DNA of 64,000 bases from UBA2029 sp037447125 (GTDB taxonomy: Bacteria; Chloroflexota; Anaerolineae; Aggregatilineales; Aggregatilineaceae), in contig JBBIHG010000001.1 of NCBI GenBank assembly GCA_037447125.1, positions 186,001 to 250,000 on the forward strand, written 5' to 3'. The notes beneath the pieces were generated by a model. It was given only the letters and a program-made list of their open reading frames with translations, was not told the origin of the DNA and did not search any database. A program made the translations under genes and the position numbers. Of the stretch, positions 26,963 through 36,457 are shown one piece after another. Every line of letters begins with the position of its first letter. The stretch's first letter is position 1.

Positions 26963-28042
26963 TCACACCGCCGGCAGCAGGATGACGAATCGGCTCATAT
27001 CTTCCTCCGCGCTGGTGATCTCGAGCGCTCCTCCCACGAGTTGGATGCGCTCCTGCAGCGTGCGCAGTCCAAGCGTATCGTTCTGGTCTCTCTGAGTCAG
27101 AGCCTCCGTCGCGTTGAAGCCACGCCCGTCGTGCTCAATGGTCGCCTTGAGCCATTCGGGTCCCACGTCGAGCACAATGCCCATTGACTTCGCACCCAGG
27201 TTGTCGCGCGCATTGCCCATGACTGCCTGGATCGAGCGGAACATCATCACTTCGATGTGGCTCGGCAGCCGCCGCTCGTCACCCAGAACACTGAGCTGCG
27301 TGGTAATCCCGGTCTTCTCTTCGTAGGCTTCGGCGTAGCGGCGAATAGTGGGCACCAGTCCCAGGTCATCGAGCATCATGGGGCGCAGATCGAAGATGAA
27401 GTCGCGCACTTTCTGGAACGTTGCGCCGGCAGCCTGCTTCAGGCTGCCCAGTTCTTCCTCGGCGCGATCTGGGTTGCGGTCGAAAAGCTTCTGGCAGATC
27501 TCGGCTTGCAGGATGAAGTTGGTCAGCGACTGAGCCGGACCATCGTGCATCTGGCGAGCAAGCCGCTGGCGTTCCGCCTCTTGCGCCTCAACCACATTGA
27601 TGATCGCGCGCGTGGACAGACGCCCGATGTCCCCATCACCCTGGTCAGGCACGGGTGCGATAGCGGGCCGGCGCAGCGCATCGGGCCCCATTCCGCGAAC
27701 GAGACGCAGCAGCCTGCTCAACAGTTCCTCGAAATGCTGTAGTTCCTTGAGGGTTGCCTTGGCCTTGTCAAGCTGGCCCTGCAGAGTGAGCAAGCGCGTC
27801 TTGATATCGAAGGCGCTGTCGTACGCAGCCTTGATGTCGGCGCGGGGGATTGTGTCGAAATTCGTCTCCACGCGGCTCAACTGCGCACTGATCGCCACGT
27901 GGCGGTCGCGAATGCGCCCCACCTCAAGCTGCGTCTGTTCAATCAACTGCTGGTTCTCCAGGACGCGCTTGCGGATGTTCTCGTATTCAACCTCGAACTC
28001 ACGCAGCACCTCATCCTGGGGAACATGAGCACCATGCGCCAT
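26963..28042 (-). CDS. Cytosolic DegS/LiaS-type sensor histidine kinase
   Basis: 359 residues from the ATG at 28042, which has GAGGAG eight nt upstream (an in-frame GTG three codons earlier is possible). There is no membrane segment. The first 115 residues are strongly coiled-coil, like the DegS sensor domain. The HisKA_3 phosphoacceptor lies in RQRLARQMHDGPAQ (His near residue 166). The ATP-binding domain ends with GRGFNATE and TLGLRTLQERIQLVGG. It lies 35 nt after the response regulator gene on one transcript. The signal is unknown; a soluble coiled-coil sensor suggests a cytosolic or protein-mediated input. Confidence 0.9.
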   Translation of the reverse strand: MAHGAHVPQDEVLREFEVEYENIRKRVLENQQLIEQTQLEVGRIRDRHVAISAQLSRVETNFDTIPRADIKAAYDSAFDIKTRLLTLQGQLDKAKATLKELQHFEELLSRLLRLVRGMGPDALRRPAIAPVPDQGDGDIGRLSTRAIINVVEAQEAERQRLARQMHDGPAQSLTNFILQAEICQKLFDRNPDRAEEELGSLKQAAGATFQKVRDFIFDLRPMMLDDLGLVPTIRRYAEAYEEKTGITTQLSVLGDERRLPSHIEVMMFRSIQAVMGNARDNLGAKSMGIVLDVGPEWLKATIEHDGRGFNATEALTQRDQNDTLGLRTLQERIQLVGGALEITSAEEDMSRFVILLPAV

Positions 28043-28077
28043 TGCCACCACTCCTCGCTGCTAGAAGCCCACCACCA

Positions 28078-28803
28078 TCAGTTCGCCTGTCTGTCTTGCT
28101 GGGAGCGCACCCAGCCCCGCCGCAAGGCGAAAACCGCTGCCTGAGTCCGATCGCGCACGTCAAGCTTCTTGAGGATCGAAGTCATGTGGTTCTTGACCGT
28201 CTGGTGGCTTATCCCCAACGCCTGGGCGATTTCTTTGTTGCTCTTGCCGCGCGTCACAAATTGCAGGATCTCCATCTCGCGCGGGCTGAGCGGCACGAAA
28301 TGCTCGCCTGGATCCACCATGTAGGGCCCGGTCGCCGCTTCAACACCTGCGTCGAGCCACTCGCGCAACTCGGCACCAGAGAACGTCCTGCCAGCCACCA
28401 CGTAGTGGCCGCTCATGACCGTGCGCACCACTTCCACGAGCTTCTGCGGCTCGATATCCTTGGGGCAATAGGCCGAGCCGCCGGAACGCATGGCGTGCAG
28501 CACCTGCTCAAGATCGTCGTATGCCGTGAGCAACACCACCGCAGTGGTCACCTGGTCCGCCCTCAGCCGACTGGCAACCTGGAGCCCGTTCATGCCCGGC
28601 AGATTGATGTCGAGCAACAGCACATCGGGCCTCAGCTCGCGCACCAATTCGAGAGCTTCTTCGCCTGTTGATGCCTCAGCCAGCACGTCAATGCCATGCT
28701 CGATGGAGAAGATGTTGCGCAGTCCCTGGCGAAAGACAGGATGATCATCAACGATCACCATCGTGATCCGCCCATAGTCCCTGTGAGCGAGGTCCTGGTC
28801 CAT
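28078..28803 (-). CDS. NarL/DegU-family response regulator
   Basis: 241 residues from ATG 28803. The receiver domain has DD at 19-20 and phosphoacceptor Asp65 in VLLLDINLPG. The C-terminal LuxR-type helix-turn-helix reads LSPREMEILQFVTRGKSNKEIAQAL and ISHQTVKNHMTSILKKL. It is the first gene of a two-gene operon with the DegS-like kinase. The adjacent Tad operon downstream is a plausible target, but this is inferred from position only. Confidence 0.93.
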   Translation of the reverse strand: MDQDLAHRDYGRITMVIVDDHPVFRQGLRNIFSIEHGIDVLAEASTGEEALELVRELRPDVLLLDINLPGMNGLQVASRLRADQVTTAVVLLTAYDDLEQVLHAMRSGGSAYCPKDIEPQKLVEVVRTVMSGHYVVAGRTFSGAELREWLDAGVEAATGPYMVDPGEHFVPLSPREMEILQFVTRGKSNKEIAQALGISHQTVKNHMTSILKKLDVRDRTQAAVFALRRGWVRSQQDRQAN

Positions 28804-28863
28804 CACAGAACGCCTGTCTCAGTCCGCGGTGGCAACCCGGCCAGTTGCGCCTGACGCCATCTT

Positions 28864-28892
28864 AGCATAGTGCATGGGCTCCGATCCCACAA
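28864..28892 (-). promoter_or_regulatory. Promoter of the two-component operon, with a 9-mer motif at the -35
   Basis: TTGTGG (28892-28887), a 17-bp spacer and TATGCT (28869-28864) lie about 60 nt upstream of the regulator start. A near-copy of the 9-mer found at 5.1-5.3 kb (GATCCCACA, 28883-28891) overlaps the -35. Confidence 0.5.
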
Positions 28893-28924
28893 TAGAACAT
28901 TTGCTCGACGGACAGATGTGCTGG

Positions 28925-30499
28925 CTACCAGGCGCACTGCGCCGGCCATTCCAGGCGATAGACGGCCATGTTGCCGCCGCCCGCAGCCAGAGCATAGGGC
29001 GCTCCGGTGACAAAGACGGGCGCCTCCCCCAGGCGGGAGTCGCCAGGCGGGACCGGGCGCTGGTCGGGCATGACCATCAGATACCTGGCGCCGCGTGCGC
29101 ACATCAGACGCATGATGGCCTCCCCGTCCCGGAAGTGCGGCACGATCTCGGGGCTGACCAGTCCCGCCAGATCGAAGATCGGACGGGGCGCGAAGTAGCC
29201 CACAGCGCCAATATCGTGCACTGCGAGCAAGTCGTCTTCTGGCAGGTTCGCCCTCACCCACCTGGCCGTGGCGACCATCTCCGTGTTGATGATGCGCACG
29301 TCCACGCCGTACTGCCGCGCGCCAATGACCCAGAATCCGCCGGACACCAGCAGCAGGGCCAGGGCCAGGCTGCGCGTCAGCACCCGTCCTGCCGCCGATC
29401 GCCGCGCGCGCTGTTCCAGCGCCAGAGTGCCCCCTACGCCGAATACCAGCAATACAGGGAGGATCGGCATCACATAGCGGCCATGCTGGTAATTGGCCGG
29501 CAGACGCAACGCATAGGCCAGCACGTGCAGGGCCGCCCACAGCAAAGGCAGCATGTAGACCAGGAAGCGCCTGTCTCGACGCGCGCGCCGGGCGACGCTC
29601 ACACCTGCGAACAACAGCCCTGCCAGCGCCAGCGAAAGATGCCCGGCGAGAAGCGGCACGAGCATCCGCGCGTAGCGTTCTGGCAAAGACCACCGCTCGC
29701 TGATCGGCGCGTACTCCGCCTGCTTCGCCGCCGAGGTGTCCGGCAGCAGCGTTCCACTGAGCTGCCAGTTGATAATCGCCGCCGGGACACAGACCATCGC
29801 CCAGGCCAGCGCCAGCCCGGCAATCCACATCACTGCGGGCGAGCGCCAGCGCCATGCACCCTGCCCCGCCGCAAGCCGGAGCGCTGCACACAGCCCGACG
29901 AGGATGATGCCTTCGGGCCGGGTGAGGGTCAACGCCGCCCCCACGGCTCCTGCCCGTGCGCCGCGCAGAACTGCCTGGCGCGCCGACAACCGCTCCTGCC
30001 CGGGGCGAAGATCGGCCCAGGTTGCCCAAATCAGAGCCAGCGCCAGGGCGGCGAATAGCATCGTCTCCATGCCCGAGGTCGCCGCCCAGACCAGGTGCCA
30101 GGACAGCGCGACGAGGACGCCCGTCATCAGGCGCGCGCCCCTCACGCCCGGCCACAGATATTCGGCCAGCCTCGCGCTGATCCATGCCGCGGCGCCCAGA
30201 CTGAGCGCGCCCAGGGCGAAGGTCCACACGAAGTGCGGCACACCCAACAGGTAGGCGGCGGACAACGTCAGCGTGTACAACGGCGCGGTGGAGGCGCTGC
30301 TTGGCTGGCCCGGCACGAAGGCCCATTCTCCGCGTTCGACCAGATTGCGCGCGTATGTCTGGTGAATCCAGGAGTCATCCAGCGGGTACCCGGCCTCGTC
30401 GAGGTGCACCGCCCTCAGGGCATACAGCAGCACGCCACAGGCCGCGAGAATGAAGAAGATCAGGTCACCGCGCGGCGAGACGCGGCGTAACCATGTCAT
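28925..30499 (-). CDS. Multi-span membrane protein, GT-C glycosyltransferase-like
   Basis: 524 residues with about ten hydrophobic spans. The N-terminus (LIFFILAACGVLLYALRAV, then YPLDDSWIHQTYARNLVERGEWAF) carries the Asp-Asp luminal-loop motif typical of GT-C enzymes that use polyprenyl-phosphate sugars. WAATSGMETMLFAAL and LTRPEGIILVGL are also characteristic. A soluble C-terminal part (DLLAVHDIGAVGYFAPRPIFDLAGLV) follows the last span. It probably adds a sugar to a surface polymer or protein. It overlaps the next gene by 4 nt (ATGA), in a run of four such proteins. Confidence 0.8.
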   Translation of the reverse strand: MTWLRRVSPRGDLIFFILAACGVLLYALRAVHLDEAGYPLDDSWIHQTYARNLVERGEWAFVPGQPSSASTAPLYTLTLSAAYLLGVPHFVWTFALGALSLGAAAWISARLAEYLWPGVRGARLMTGVLVALSWHLVWAATSGMETMLFAALALALIWATWADLRPGQERLSARQAVLRGARAGAVGAALTLTRPEGIILVGLCAALRLAAGQGAWRWRSPAVMWIAGLALAWAMVCVPAAIINWQLSGTLLPDTSAAKQAEYAPISERWSLPERYARMLVPLLAGHLSLALAGLLFAGVSVARRARRDRRFLVYMLPLLWAALHVLAYALRLPANYQHGRYVMPILPVLLVFGVGGTLALEQRARRSAAGRVLTRSLALALLLVSGGFWVIGARQYGVDVRIINTEMVATARWVRANLPEDDLLAVHDIGAVGYFAPRPIFDLAGLVSPEIVPHFRDGEAIMRLMCARGARYLMVMPDQRPVPPGDSRLGEAPVFVTGAPYALAAGGGNMAVYRLEWPAQCAW

Positions 30500-32064
30500 G
30501 GGGCTGTGCCTCCCGTCACGATCTCGAACACCAGCCGGTCGTCGTCCTGCTGAGGCGTCGTGGCTCCGTAGTGCCGGATCAGCCGCAGATAGGGCCGCGC
30601 GTCCTCGCCCGCGAAAAGCCCGCTGAACGGCGCAGTACGATTCACGTCCAGCACCAGGTGGGTCACACCATAGCGAGCGGCAATTTCCGGCACGACGGCA
30701 GGATCGCTGTCAGGCACCACCACACCTCCCAGCCCCGTATGATAGTACAGAGCCGCCGGATCGTTACACATGATCACCGCCCCGGGGGGCAGGTCATCCG
30801 CTATCTGCCGGTAGAAGAGTCCTTTGTCGTTCCAGCCATTCAGCTTGGCACCGAGCGCATTCAGCGTCAGGGCCAGAGCGAGAACCACGGCAGCACTGTG
30901 AAACACGACGGCGGCCTCGCCGGGCCGCCAGCGCCGTCGCCGCGTTGCCCAGGCGATGCCCTCGTCCAGACCGACCACACTGAGAGCCGCCCAGAAGGGC
31001 AGCAGGGCGGCGGACGAGTGGAACAGCCCACCCCGGTAGCCAGGAAAGGCGAAGACGAAGGTCATGACGAAATGCAGGGCTGCCGCGTATACGGCGAAGC
31101 CCTGCATCAGCGCCAGCGAGCGGCGATGCCACCAGCCCAGCAGCGCGAACGGCCCCAGCACCACCCAGGTCTCAACCGCCACAAAGGTGCCCAGGTTGTT
31201 GGCCAGCACGTTCAGGCGCGAGCGCAGGATGGGGCCAAGGCCCCACGACAGGAAGTCCCTGGCCGAGGCCCCCGGCGGATAGCGCACCAGTTCATCATAG
31301 CTGCGCATCCAGATCGTGTCCGCGCCGCCCAACGGTAGCGGCGTGCCAAGCACGTCCAGGTTGCGCACGAACCAGGGAGCCATGACCAATCCGTAGACCA
31401 GCAGGCCCGCGCCCGCCGCGCGCAGACCTCCTCGCCAGTCGCTTACCCCCGACCGCCAGAAGGCCACCACAACCAAAACCAGGACGAGCAGCGCACCATC
31501 CGCGCGGGTCAGATGGGCCAGCCCGCCGAGCGTCCCACTGATCGCGTACCAGCGTAGCTGCCGCCCCTCGGCGGCGCGACCGAGTGCCAGCAGAGCGAGC
31601 GCGCCGATGACACCATAGAGCGCGAAGGTGCCTGTTGTCACCCAGAAGGGAACATAGAAACCGCTGAACATGACCAGCAGCGCAGCCATCCAGGCGCCGC
31701 GCCGCCCTGCGCCAAGCCGCTCGCTCAGCCGAAAGGCGATGAAGACCAGCCCAACATAGCAGAGCACGGACGGCACCTGCGCCGCCCGGAAGGTCGCGCC
31801 GCCCACGGCCATGCCCGCTGCCACAACCAGCGAGGCCAGCGGCATCCAGTAGGTGTGGCTAGGGCCGGGCAGCACCTCTGGCGCGTTGTAATAGGTCCAC
31901 AGGTAGGGGTCGCTCAGGCCATGCCCCTCTACCAGGCGCTTGGCCGCGTTGAAGTAGTAATAGGCATCGGTGTAGCCGGGCTGCTCCAGCAGCAGGGCCA
32001 GCAGCGTCGCCCATCCCAGGGCCAGCGCGCCCAGGATGAGATACCCCCGCCGACCGGCCTTCAT
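30496..32064 (-). CDS. Multi-span membrane protein, GT-C glycosyltransferase-like
   Basis: 522 residues from ATG 32064, preceded by AGGGGA; upstream in-frame codons would overlap the previous gene and lack a binding site. The N-terminal span is followed by PGYTDAYYYFNAAKRLVEGHG, an acidic first-loop motif of GT-C type. FWVTTGTFALYGVIGALALLALG and AHLTRADGALLVLVLVVVAF occur in the membrane part. The C-terminal soluble part contains DPAALYYHTGLGGVVVPDSD. It is translationally coupled to the gene at 28925. Sugar and acceptor are unknown. Confidence 0.78.
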   Translation of the reverse strand: MKAGRRGYLILGALALGWATLLALLLEQPGYTDAYYYFNAAKRLVEGHGLSDPYLWTYYNAPEVLPGPSHTYWMPLASLVVAAGMAVGGATFRAAQVPSVLCYVGLVFIAFRLSERLGAGRRGAWMAALLVMFSGFYVPFWVTTGTFALYGVIGALALLALGRAAEGRQLRWYAISGTLGGLAHLTRADGALLVLVLVVVAFWRSGVSDWRGGLRAAGAGLLVYGLVMAPWFVRNLDVLGTPLPLGGADTIWMRSYDELVRYPPGASARDFLSWGLGPILRSRLNVLANNLGTFVAVETWVVLGPFALLGWWHRRSLALMQGFAVYAAALHFVMTFVFAFPGYRGGLFHSSAALLPFWAALSVVGLDEGIAWATRRRRWRPGEAAVVFHSAAVVLALALTLNALGAKLNGWNDKGLFYRQIADDLPPGAVIMCNDPAALYYHTGLGGVVVPDSDPAVVPEIAARYGVTHLVLDVNRTAPFSGLFAGEDARPYLRLIRHYGATTPQQDDDRLVFEIVTGGTAP

Positions 32065-32128
32065 GCTGCGTCCCCTGGAGAAGTCACGGGCCCAGCGTCT
32101 CACAACTGGCGATCCTCCCCCATCCCGC

Positions 32129-33730
32129 TCATGGACACGTCGCATCCCTCGCCTGCTCGTCTGGCCCGCTGAACAGCGTGATCACCAGGTCGCTGAAGCG
32201 AACCGTGTCCTGCTCGGTGTAATGCTGGCGCAGCCAGCGCAGCGAGTCATGCCGCTCGTAGTGTGCGTCGGCGGCGACGAGCGCGGCCATCTCGTCTTCC
32301 AGCCGGTCGAAGGCCACGTACCAGACGCGCGGAGCGCCTCCCGCTGCCTGGGCCATGCAGGCGTCAGCCAGCAGGCCCAGAACGCGCTGTGTGGGGAGCG
32401 CCAGTGTGTCTGAGCCGGAGCCTGGAATATCACGCGCGTAACGCTGTGGCAGATCGCGCCCATAGTAGACCATGGGCAGTGCCGTGATCTTGTTGCCGTG
32501 CACGATCACATCACCATCTGTTACTGCCTCGTTCAGATAGGCTACCGCCCGGTCGAACGGCGGGTTAGGAAATGTGTCCCAGGTGTAGTGCGTCACCAGC
32601 CCGAATGCAGCCACAACCGCCCACGCTCCGGCGATGACCGCAACGATCGGGTGTGGCATCCCTCCCCGCGCGAACAGCCAGCCCATCGCCACATAGAAAA
32701 CGAGCGCCGATGGCAGCAGCGCACGCGGCAGGAAGATCGGTTGTAGCAGATAAGAAGCCGCCCACATGAGCAGCATGGGAACGAATGCCAGCCAGAGCGC
32801 CCAGACCAGCGCTGTCCGCTCGCGCCCGGACAGTGCCGCGGTCCGCCAGACGCGCCGCGCCTGGTACAACAGGAACACGACTGACACAGCAGCCAGCAAG
32901 AACGTTGGCAGCCACCACGCCGGGGAGAAGTCAAGATTGACTGAGACGAACGAGCGCAGCGCCAGCCACAGGTGCAGCACGTTGGGTCGGTCTACCCAAT
33001 ACTGGCGCAGCTTGTCCATCTGGTCCGGCAAGTTGACCATCCAGGGCAGATATACGGCAAGGGCGATGCACGCCCCGCCGACAGTGTGGGCCAGGCGACG
33101 ACCATCGCGGAAGACCATCGGCAGCAGTCCTAGCGCCAGCAGGTATAGCGCCGCGAGCTGCTGCACGTACATGCTGACTCCAGCCAAGACTCCGAAGGCT
33201 GCCCACCAGACGAGTCCGCGTCGCTGCCAGGCCCGCCAGTAGGCCCAGGTGGTCAGCAGCAGCGCCAGGCCGAGCAGCGCATACATGCGCGCCTCCTGCG
33301 AGTACTGCACATGAAACGGGGCCACTGCCGCAACTAGCGCTGCTGCCCGAGCCGTCGCCTCACCGAACCAGTCGCGGGCCAGCCCGTAGACCACGCCAAC
33401 GCTCAGCACACCCGCCAGCGCGCTGTACAGGCGCACCGCCGCGACAGACTGGCCGAAGGCGCGCATCCACCCGTCCAGCGTGGCGTAGTACAGGAGGGGA
33501 TGTACATCGGCGGCGCTGCCGTCCACCTGTTCGAGCGTCCCAGCGCGCATGGCGTCCAGCCCCTGCTCGGCAAAGAGCACGGCGAACGCCTCGTCGTACC
33601 ACAGCGTGCGCCCGCTCAGGTTGACCAGGCGCAGCCCCAAGGCCAGGAGCAGGATGAGCGCGGGCACTGCCCATCGCTGCGCGAACAGGCGTCGGCGTCG
33701 AACGGCAGGCGTCGGCGAGGCGGCAGTCAT
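32129..33730 (-). CDS. Family 39-like (PMT/ArnT) glycosyltransferase
   Basis: 533 residues with about ten spans. The hallmark first loop is GRTLWYDEAFAVLFAEQ, with the catalytic-type acidic pair, followed by DVHPLLYYATLDGWMRAFG and APFHVQYSQEARMYALL. These are typical of PMT_2/ArnT-like enzymes that transfer sugars from polyprenyl phosphate outside the membrane. The ATG follows the stop of the upstream gene by 2 nt. Confidence 0.87.
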   Translation of the reverse strand: MTAASPTPAVRRRRLFAQRWAVPALILLLALGLRLVNLSGRTLWYDEAFAVLFAEQGLDAMRAGTLEQVDGSAADVHPLLYYATLDGWMRAFGQSVAAVRLYSALAGVLSVGVVYGLARDWFGEATARAAALVAAVAPFHVQYSQEARMYALLGLALLLTTWAYWRAWQRRGLVWWAAFGVLAGVSMYVQQLAALYLLALGLLPMVFRDGRRLAHTVGGACIALAVYLPWMVNLPDQMDKLRQYWVDRPNVLHLWLALRSFVSVNLDFSPAWWLPTFLLAAVSVVFLLYQARRVWRTAALSGRERTALVWALWLAFVPMLLMWAASYLLQPIFLPRALLPSALVFYVAMGWLFARGGMPHPIVAVIAGAWAVVAAFGLVTHYTWDTFPNPPFDRAVAYLNEAVTDGDVIVHGNKITALPMVYYGRDLPQRYARDIPGSGSDTLALPTQRVLGLLADACMAQAAGGAPRVWYVAFDRLEDEMAALVAADAHYERHDSLRWLRQHYTEQDTVRFSDLVITLFSGPDEQARDATCP

Positions 33731-33732
33731 GG

Positions 33733-35235
33733 TCAGTCGCCAGCCGGAAGTCGCACGAAGAGCGCCGAGCGATCCTGGTCGAAACGCAGCTCGCGCCAGC
33801 GATCGGGCGCGGTCCGCAGAGCGCCGGCCAGCGCGCTCTGCGCCTCAATCGCCACCCAGTCAGTCTCCTGTTGCTCCAGCGCCGCCTCCCATCCGTCGCG
33901 CAGCAGCACCACGTCGAGGTACTGGCGCAAGAACTCGTCGTTGTAGAGGTCTGTGCGCCCATCCACATAGACTGGCACGTGCGGCGCAGCGAAAATCAGG
34001 TACCCACCCCAGTTGTAGCTGTTGAACAGGTTGCCGTCAGGCCGCGCCTGCTCCAGGTAGGCGGCCAGCTCCACTGGGAACAGCTCCTCCTGCGCGGCGC
34101 GCACTGTCTCACGGCTCAGGCCCATGCCTACCTTGACCGCCGCTCCCGCCGCGATCAGCCCCAACAGCAGCCAGTTGACGGCCAGCATCCGCCCGCTGAG
34201 CCTGCGCCGGGGCCGCACCTGCCAGCCGCGCTCGGTCAGCCAGGCGTCCAGGTGCCGCGTCAGCACCGGCGTGGCCACCAGGGCGAAGACGGCGATGTTG
34301 CGCCCCGCCAGCAACGCCATCGCCGCCGTGCCCGTCACGAGCACAAGATCCGTCCAGTCGGCGCGCCGCCCGCTGATGCCGAAAACGGCAATGATGCCTA
34401 AGAGAAGCAGCAGAAACGGCCAGGTTTGCGCTTGGTGAAAGTCTGGCGTCGCCCATTCCTGGATGAAGTCCTGCAACGCGCCGATGCCAACGGTGTCGAA
34501 CGGGTAGGCCAACATGCGCGGCCCGTAGGGGTTGAGGGCCACCAGCGGAACCGAGATGGCCGTCACCACCACCAGCTTGCGCAGCCGCGCCCCGCGCACG
34601 ACAGATGGTCGGGCGTCGCCGAGCAGGTTGCCCAGCGCTTCGCCCACAATCGTCCCAAACAGCAGAATAAAGGCGACAGCGAAGCCACCGTGCAGATTCA
34701 CCCACAGGACGATCAGCAGCGGAATGAGCCACAGCCGGTCTACCTGCCGGCACTTGTACAGGTGCAGCAGGTAGAGCACTGCCGCGCCCAGCGCGAAGGA
34801 GAACATCTGCGGGCGCGGCGACCAGAAGACGGCAGCCGCCGCGCCGCCCAGCACTACGGCGAAGGCGCGCACGTAGGCATTGCCCTCACATGCGCCATAA
34901 ACCAACGCCATGCCCGCCGTCGCCAGGACCGCCGTGAAGAGAGCCAGCCCGATGTTGCCGGAGTCACCAGGGTGTACGCCGCCGCCGAAAAGCTCATACG
35001 CGCCGTAGAGCACAAGCTGCGCACCCCAGCTATGGTTGATCCACTCGGCGTCCAGTCGCGTGTGGGAGAAAGGATCGTGGCGCAGGATGGCGCGCTGCTC
35101 CACCATCGTTTCGCCGCTGCGCAGGTGCCACCAGGTGTCAGTGTCGGTCGGCACGCGCACAGCCATAGCGAACAGCAGCACGAAGAGCGTCGCCGCCATC
35201 AGCCGCTCGGTCGAAAGCTGCCTGTAGACGCGCAT
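33733..35235 (-). CDS. Multi-span membrane protein, glycosyltransferase-like, unknown role
   Basis: 500 residues from ATG 35235, which has an A-G run just upstream; an in-frame ATG at 35253 is an alternative. The N-terminal TDTDTWWHLRSGETMVEQRAIL and NHSWGAQLVLYGAYELF match a family of large membrane proteins frequent in polysaccharide loci. ALNPYGPRMLAYPFDTVG and the C-terminal FNSYNWGGYLIFAAPHVPVYVDGRTDLY are also typical. No activity is established from the sequence alone. It leads the coupled set 35235 to 28925. Confidence 0.72.
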   Translation of the reverse strand: MRVYRQLSTERLMAATLFVLLFAMAVRVPTDTDTWWHLRSGETMVEQRAILRHDPFSHTRLDAEWINHSWGAQLVLYGAYELFGGGVHPGDSGNIGLALFTAVLATAGMALVYGACEGNAYVRAFAVVLGGAAAAVFWSPRPQMFSFALGAAVLYLLHLYKCRQVDRLWLIPLLIVLWVNLHGGFAVAFILLFGTIVGEALGNLLGDARPSVVRGARLRKLVVVTAISVPLVALNPYGPRMLAYPFDTVGIGALQDFIQEWATPDFHQAQTWPFLLLLLGIIAVFGISGRRADWTDLVLVTGTAAMALLAGRNIAVFALVATPVLTRHLDAWLTERGWQVRPRRRLSGRMLAVNWLLLGLIAAGAAVKVGMGLSRETVRAAQEELFPVELAAYLEQARPDGNLFNSYNWGGYLIFAAPHVPVYVDGRTDLYNDEFLRQYLDVVLLRDGWEAALEQQETDWVAIEAQSALAGALRTAPDRWRELRFDQDRSALFVRLPAGD

Positions 35236-35339
35236 GTACCCCCCTGTCAGCATACCAGGCGACCGGCGCTACCTGGCTGCGCCGGCCGCCTTCGCCGCGC
35301 AAGCGAAGCTCGAACAGTCTTGCGCCCTGCGCGCTGCGC

Positions 35340-36353
35340 TCATCGGGCGGTCTGGCGATAGCGTTCGACAATCGTCGGAATCAGGTAGCCGTTGAAGGCG
35401 CGCCCGGCATCGTAGTCGGGCGCCCAGCGCCAATCGCGCCGCGCTGCGCTGTCGTCCACTTCGGCGGGCCAGCTATCCACAATGGATTGCCGGGCGTCCG
35501 ATAGCTCGAAGGTGATCTGCGCCTCAGGAAACGCCGCCCTCACCATCTGCGCGAACTCCTCTGCCGAGCGGCTGAAGCTGGTCACGTTGTAGACGAGTTG
35601 AGTCAGCGCTTCGCGCGGAGCATCGGCCAGCAGAAGCAGCGCCTTGATCGCATCCGGCATGACCATGAACGGGATCGTCGTGTCCTCGCGCACGAACGAG
35701 GCATAAGGTTTACCCTGCGCCGCCGCGTGTAGCATCTCCGGCGCGTAGTCGCTGGTTCCGCCGGTCGGCACGGTGAGCGCGCTGATCAGCCCAGGGAAGC
35801 GGACACAGCGGAAGTCCACGCCAACGGACTGCTGCACCGACAACTGGCGATAGTGGCGCGCGTAGTAGCGTCCCAGGTGCTCGCAGTACAATTTGTTGCA
35901 GCCGTACATGGTGATCGGGTTGAGGTACTGGTCTTCGCGCAGCGCGCCCGCGGCCCGCTTAGCGGCCAGGCTGGGCATACCATAGGCAGCAATCGAGCTG
36001 GCATAAATGAACTTGACGGGTCTGCCGCGTGCCTGCCCCTGATCAACCGCCAGCTTGAGCAGGTTCACCGTCCCCTGGACGTTCACGCGGTGCGCGTTCT
36101 CTGGATTGAACTCGGAGCTTGTGGAGAGCAGCGCGGCCAGGTGAATGATCGTGTCTATTTCGTATTCGGTAGACAGAGTCTCTAGCAGCTTACTGTCGAG
36201 GATGTCGCCCACAATAATCCGGCTCACCGCAGAGCGAAGTGTATGATCGAGTTTCCTGATGTCCAGCACGACTATTGGCAGGTGGTCGGGCCGCTGGCCG
36301 AGCTGCTCGATAAGCCCGTGGCCGACTTCGCCATTGGCCCCCGTGATAAGCAT
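35340..36353 (-). CDS. NAD-dependent epimerase/dehydrogenase, L-threonine 3-dehydrogenase-like
   Basis: 337 residues from ATG 36353 (AGAGGATC upstream), giving MLITGANGEVG as the Rossmann start. Extended-SDR features are the glycine motif GANGEVGHG and DIIHLAALLSTSSEFNPENAH-like sequence. The catalytic pair is Tyr and Lys in MYGCNKLYCE. The block VRFPGLISALTVPTGGTSDYA is characteristic of short-chain threonine dehydrogenases rather than sugar epimerases. Function as a threonine dehydrogenase or as a nucleotide-sugar epimerase of the neighbouring cluster is unresolved. Longer starts to 36392 exist. Confidence 0.85.
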   Translation of the reverse strand: MLITGANGEVGHGLIEQLGQRPDHLPIVVLDIRKLDHTLRSAVSRIIVGDILDSKLLETLSTEYEIDTIIHLAALLSTSSEFNPENAHRVNVQGTVNLLKLAVDQGQARGRPVKFIYASSIAAYGMPSLAAKRAAGALREDQYLNPITMYGCNKLYCEHLGRYYARHYRQLSVQQSVGVDFRCVRFPGLISALTVPTGGTSDYAPEMLHAAAQGKPYASFVREDTTIPFMVMPDAIKALLLLADAPREALTQLVYNVTSFSRSAEEFAQMVRAAFPEAQITFELSDARQSIVDSWPAEVDDSAARRDWRWAPDYDAGRAFNGYLIPTIVERYRQTAR

Positions 36354-36372
36354 GATCCTCTTGCGAATCAAG

Positions 36373-36402
36373 ATATGTCGCTCCCCATACAAGTCCTGTC
36401 AA
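36373..36402 (-). promoter_or_regulatory. Candidate promoter of the TDH-like gene
   Basis: TTGACA (36402-36397) and ACATAT (36378-36373) are separated by 18 bp, very close to the ATG at 36353. Just upstream, 36417-36433 holds a 17-bp inverted repeat, GCCGAACC-C-GGTTCGGC, which could be an operator. Confidence 0.35.
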
Positions 36403-36457
36403 AGAAAGAACTATCAGCCGAACCCGGTTCGGCGCACCAGGCCCATGGTATTATCCC

